Shown here: piece after piece, positions 62,424-64,000 of the stretch
Position numbering within the stretch: position 1 is the stretch's first letter
Layout: the number at the start of each line of letters is the position of its first letter
DNA from: Opacimonas immobilis
GTDB taxonomy: Bacteria; Pseudomonadota; Gammaproteobacteria; Enterobacterales; Alteromonadaceae
Reading direction: 5' to 3'
Assembly (NCBI RefSeq): GCF_048282545.1
Contig: NZ_CP182485.1
Location: 620,001 to 684,000, forward strand
Length of the DNA stretch: 64,000 nucleotides
The notes under the pieces: generated by a model
Databases searched by the model: none
What the model was told of the DNA's origin: nothing
The model's input: the letters and a program-made list of their open reading frames with translations, nothing else
Program-made: the position numbers and the translations under genes

Positions 62424-63209
62424 CTATGCAGATTGTTTACTGGCTGCTTGAGTTCGTCTTAAAATCTCACCGGCCAGTGCCAGATAGGCTTTTGCACCGG
62501 TAGAAGTCTTATCGTAATACATGGCAGGGGCACCATAACTTGGCGCTTCTGCTAATCTGACATTGCGAGGGATCACAGTGCGGTACACTTGCGTGCCAAA
62601 ATGTCGTTTTAATTGTTCTGAGACATCATTGGCCAGACGATTTCGTGGGTCGTACATGGTGCGCAAAATGCCTTCGATACACAAATCTTGATTAACCACA
62701 GAAGCGAGTTTTTCGATGGTGCCCATTAGCTCTGTTAGCCCTTCTAATGCATAATATTCACATTGCATCGGGACTATCACCGAATCTGCAGCGGCAAGCG
62801 CATTGACCGTCAGCTGTGACAGAGAGGGAGGGCAGTCGATAAAAATATAGTCGTAGTGCTCTCGTATCGGCTCTAATGCTTTGCGCAATCTAACTTCGCG
62901 GGCAAAAAGCTCCATTAATTTTACTTCTGCAGCGGTATTATCACTGTTGCCAGCAATCAAGTGATATTTGCCAGTCGTTTCTTTAATGATGACATCCTTG
63001 GCCGGCATATCCTCAATAAGCAATTCATAACAGGTAGCGGGGGCATCGTGTTTGGTGATCCCACTCGCTGTGGTCGCATTGCCTTGTGGGTCAAGATCAA
63101 TGAGCAATACACGGCGTTTTGTCGCTGCCATCGACGCAGCCACATTCACAGCGGTGGTGGTTTTGCCGACACCGCCTTTTTGATTTGCAATTGCTATAAT
63201 TTTTGCCAC
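62424..63209 (-). CDS. parA: Chromosome partitioning ATPase ParA (Soj)
   Basis: Walker-type ATPase partner of ParB, 261 residues: deviant Walker A NQKGGVGKTTTAVNVA at the N-terminus, Walker A' LLIDLDPQGNATTASG and Walker B YIFIDCPPSLSQLT. It has no N-terminal HTH, so it is the chromosomal type. In the rsmG-parA-parB unit. Confidence 0.96.
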   Translation of the reverse strand: MAKIIAIANQKGGVGKTTTAVNVAASMAATKRRVLLIDLDPQGNATTASGITKHDAPATCYELLIEDMPAKDVIIKETTGKYHLIAGNSDNTAAEVKLMELFAREVRLRKALEPIREHYDYIFIDCPPSLSQLTVNALAAADSVIVPMQCEYYALEGLTELMGTIEKLASVVNQDLCIEGILRTMYDPRNRLANDVSEQLKRHFGTQVYRTVIPRNVRLAEAPSYGAPAMYYDKTSTGAKAYLALAGEILRRTQAASKQSA

Positions 63210-63236
63210 TGTTCTGTCACTACCTGTGATTTATAT

Positions 63237-63869
63237 TTATTTTGGACGAATTATGAGCACATGTCGTTCAGCATTTAAATTTGGTATAGTAAGCGCATAC
63301 TTACTTGAAACCTCATATTCTTGTTGACACTCATTAATTTCATCAACAGGATCTTGGCCTTTTAATGCCAAAAACTCACCCTTAGAATGTATCAGATGTG
63401 CACACCAGTGCAACATATCTTTAAGACTCGCAAACGCACGTGAGATCACGACATCAAATTCGTTATTTTCGGTATATTCTTCGACTCTTGCCTGAACCGG
63501 TGTCACATTCTTTAAGCCTAAGGCGTAGACCACTTGGTTCAAAAAACGCACTCGCTTACCCAAAGTATCGAGAAGGGTAAATTCTTTGTCAGGGCACATA
63601 ATGGCTAAAGGGATCCCTGGTAAACCCGGTCCAGTGCCAACGTCAATACACTGCTGACCTGTTAGATACGGCATCACCATAATGGAATCCATGATGTGCT
63701 TGACGACCATCTCTTTGACATCACGCACTGCAGTTAAATTATAGGCTTTATTCCACTTGTTGATGAGCAATACATACTCTATGAGAGCATCACGCTGAGA
63801 AAAACTCACCTCAAGGTCTGTTTTAGCAATGAGCGAATCAAGAAAGTCGAGTAACTGTGCTTTTTCCAT
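63237..63869 (-). CDS. rsmG: 16S rRNA (guanine527-N7)-methyltransferase
   Basis: SAM-dependent methyltransferase (formerly GidB) of 210 residues. The SAM-binding motif is CIDVGTGPGLPGIPLAI, followed by FTLLDTLGKRVRFLNQV and VVISRAFASLKDML. It begins 2 bases after the mnmG stop codon. Confidence 0.96.
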   Translation of the reverse strand: MEKAQLLDFLDSLIAKTDLEVSFSQRDALIEYVLLINKWNKAYNLTAVRDVKEMVVKHIMDSIMVMPYLTGQQCIDVGTGPGLPGIPLAIMCPDKEFTLLDTLGKRVRFLNQVVYALGLKNVTPVQARVEEYTENNEFDVVISRAFASLKDMLHWCAHLIHSKGEFLALKGQDPVDEINECQQEYEVSSKYALTIPNLNAERHVLIIRPK

Positions 63870-63871
63870 GT

Positions 63872-64000
63872 CTATGCGCTCTTGCGCAACATGTTGTGTT
63901 TTTTGAGATACACTAACAATAATGAAATTGCCGCTGGGGTGATACCTGAAATACGAGACGCTTTGCCAATGGTTTCTGGTCTAGACTCACTCAGCTTAGC
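63872..64000 (-). CDS. mnmG: MnmG (GidA) tRNA-modification enzyme, C-terminal fragment
   Basis: Only the last 42 codons are in the window; the gene continues beyond base 64000. The residues AKLSESRPETIGKASRISGI followed by TPAAISLLLVYLKKH are the conserved C-terminal end of MnmG, which with MnmE modifies U34 of certain tRNAs. The stop is TAG at 63874-63872. Confidence 0.93.
   Translation of the reverse strand, partial: AKLSESRPETIGKASRISGITPAAISLLLVYLKKHNMLRKSA

Overview
The window looks like about 64 kb of a gammaproteobacterial chromosome of moderate GC content, close to the replication origin. The right end has the usual origin-proximal order mnmG (partial), rsmG, parA, parB, atpI, atpBEFHAGDC, all on the minus strand. 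The gene content (H+-type F1Fo ATPase, hrpB, sbcDC, a DUF2058 protein, NirBD/NasA nitrate assimilation, CIA30 and UspE-like proteins) fits a free-living, probably aquatic heterotroph of the Alteromonadales/Oceanospirillales type. I cannot name the species. I saw no rRNA, tRNA, insertion sequence or CRISPR array.

Layout. 0-7.5 kb: a bacteriophytochrome-type heme oxygenase at the window edge, an AcnA-type aconitase behind a perfect 18-bp palindrome, an M20 amidohydrolase/amino-acid racemase pair, a probable double-glycine bacteriocin with a membrane partner, and a broken tyrosine-phosphatase gene. 7.5-27.6 kb: a compact nitrate-assimilation and molybdenum-cofactor region: nirBD; a higBA toxin-antitoxin pair; then nrtA-nrtB-nrtD-modA-modB-modC-moaB-moaC-moaD-moaE on the plus strand; nasT-nasA-ybiB on the minus strand; moaA-mobA (plus) and moeA-moeB (minus). 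27.6-40.6 kb: AbgT transporter, a UvrD-type helicase with an internal DnaQ-type exonuclease, a UspE-like protein, a small cytochrome c, transporters, GDPD, HEPN, DUF2058, nitroreductase and glutaredoxin genes. 40.6-54.2 kb: sbcDC, parDE, a BrxR/CapW-like WYL regulator next to a degraded vapBC, an SSB-like DUF3127 protein, a predicted parS site, CIA30, hrpB and a sensor-kinase/regulator pair. 54.3-64 kb: ATP synthase and chromosome-partition genes.

How it works together. NrtABD imports nitrate, NasA reduces it to nitrite and NirBD reduces nitrite to ammonium. NasA needs Mo-bis-MGD, and the same region encodes molybdate uptake (ModABC) and most of cofactor synthesis (MoaA-E, MoeA, MoeB, MobA). 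The control DNA is the most interesting part. Both nirB and nrtA are preceded by a close sigma-54 promoter match, then by a leader with two small hairpins whose six-base loops have A at position 1 and G at position 4, the form known to be bound by ANTAR proteins. NasT, an ANTAR protein, is encoded in the same cluster. In the nrtA leader the second hairpin shares bases with a 12-bp intrinsic terminator; in the nirB leader a downstream hairpin covers the ribosome-binding site. This suggests one regulator acting by antitermination on one operon and perhaps at the level of translation on the other, and it places ten transport and cofactor genes under nitrogen control. All functional statements are from sequence reading only.
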